Source: a bacterium
Lineage (GTDB): Bacteria > Auribacterota > UBA3054
NCBI GenBank assembly: GCA_017444325.1
Contig: JAFSWV010000020.1
Span: forward strand, 1-6,265
Direction of reading: 5' to 3'
Length of the DNA: 6,265 nt
Notes under the pieces: model-generated
Told to the model about the DNA's origin: nothing
The model's database searches: none
What the model saw: only the letters and a program-made list of their open reading frames with translations
Program-made: the position numbers and the translations under genes
Part shown: positions 6,217 through 6,265 of the stretch, piece after piece
Layout: every line of letters begins with the position of its first letter
Numbering within the stretch: the first letter of the stretch is position 1

Positions 6217-6250
6217 AAATAAAGCCCGCCCAGCGCGGGCTTTATTTTTT
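6217..6250 (+). terminator. Rho-independent terminator closing the perR-hrb-rbr operon
   Basis: The core stem GCCCGC (6224-6229) pairs with GCGGGC (6235-6240) around a 5-base loop. A-T pairs extend it outward to about 13 bp, and six T follow at 6245-6250. It begins 21 bases after the rubrerythrin stop. The A-rich left flank could give some termination on the minus strand too. Confidence 0.93.
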
Positions 6251-6265
6251 TATAAAAAAAGAGAC

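Overview
The window carries two unrelated blocks, both on the + strand. It looks like part of a chromosome of an anaerobic or microaerophilic bacterium: peroxide defence relies on rubrerythrin and rubredoxin, the promoters are sigma70-like, and the coding DNA is moderately GC-rich with AT-rich spacers. The style of the large secreted glycosidase-like proteins would fit a polysaccharide-degrading host-gut or sediment lineage (PVC/Lentisphaerae-like or similar). That lineage guess is inference and weak.

Block 1 (1-4564) holds two tandem paralogues. The first is cut by the window edge and only its last 401 residues are visible. A strong intrinsic terminator closes it. After a 139-base spacer with a good promoter comes a complete 1072-residue secreted protein: signal peptide, N-terminal beta-rich domain, a helical (alpha/alpha)6 six-hairpin-glycosidase-type core, a C-terminal beta-sandwich, a conserved helical linker with an LWECFPEK motif, then two tandem F5/8 type C (discoidin/CBM32-like) modules. 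From the beta-sandwich onward the truncated gene has the same architecture and clear sequence similarity, so the pair arose by duplication. The substrate cannot be read from the sequence.

Block 2 (4577-6250) is a compact three-gene oxidative-stress operon. A near-consensus promoter (TTGACT, 17 bp, TATAAT) has a Fur/PerR-type operator overlapping the start point. It drives a short PerR-like Fur-family regulator, then a flavin-reductase/rubredoxin fusion (Hrb-type), then a canonical rubrerythrin, and ends in a strong intrinsic terminator. The likely logic is that PerR senses peroxide and derepresses its own operon. The Hrb-type protein would then pass electrons from NAD(P)H through FMN and rubredoxin iron to rubrerythrin, which reduces hydrogen peroxide to water. 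No terminator is visible between the glycosidase and the PerR promoter, so some read-through is possible.

No RNA genes, insertion sequences, CRISPR arrays or attachment sites were seen, and no gene-free stretch reaches 300 bases. The parts most worth a second look are the duplicated glycosidase pair with its conserved linker, the self-contained PerR-Hrb-Rbr operon, the N-terminally short PerR, and the palindromes around the glycosidase promoter.
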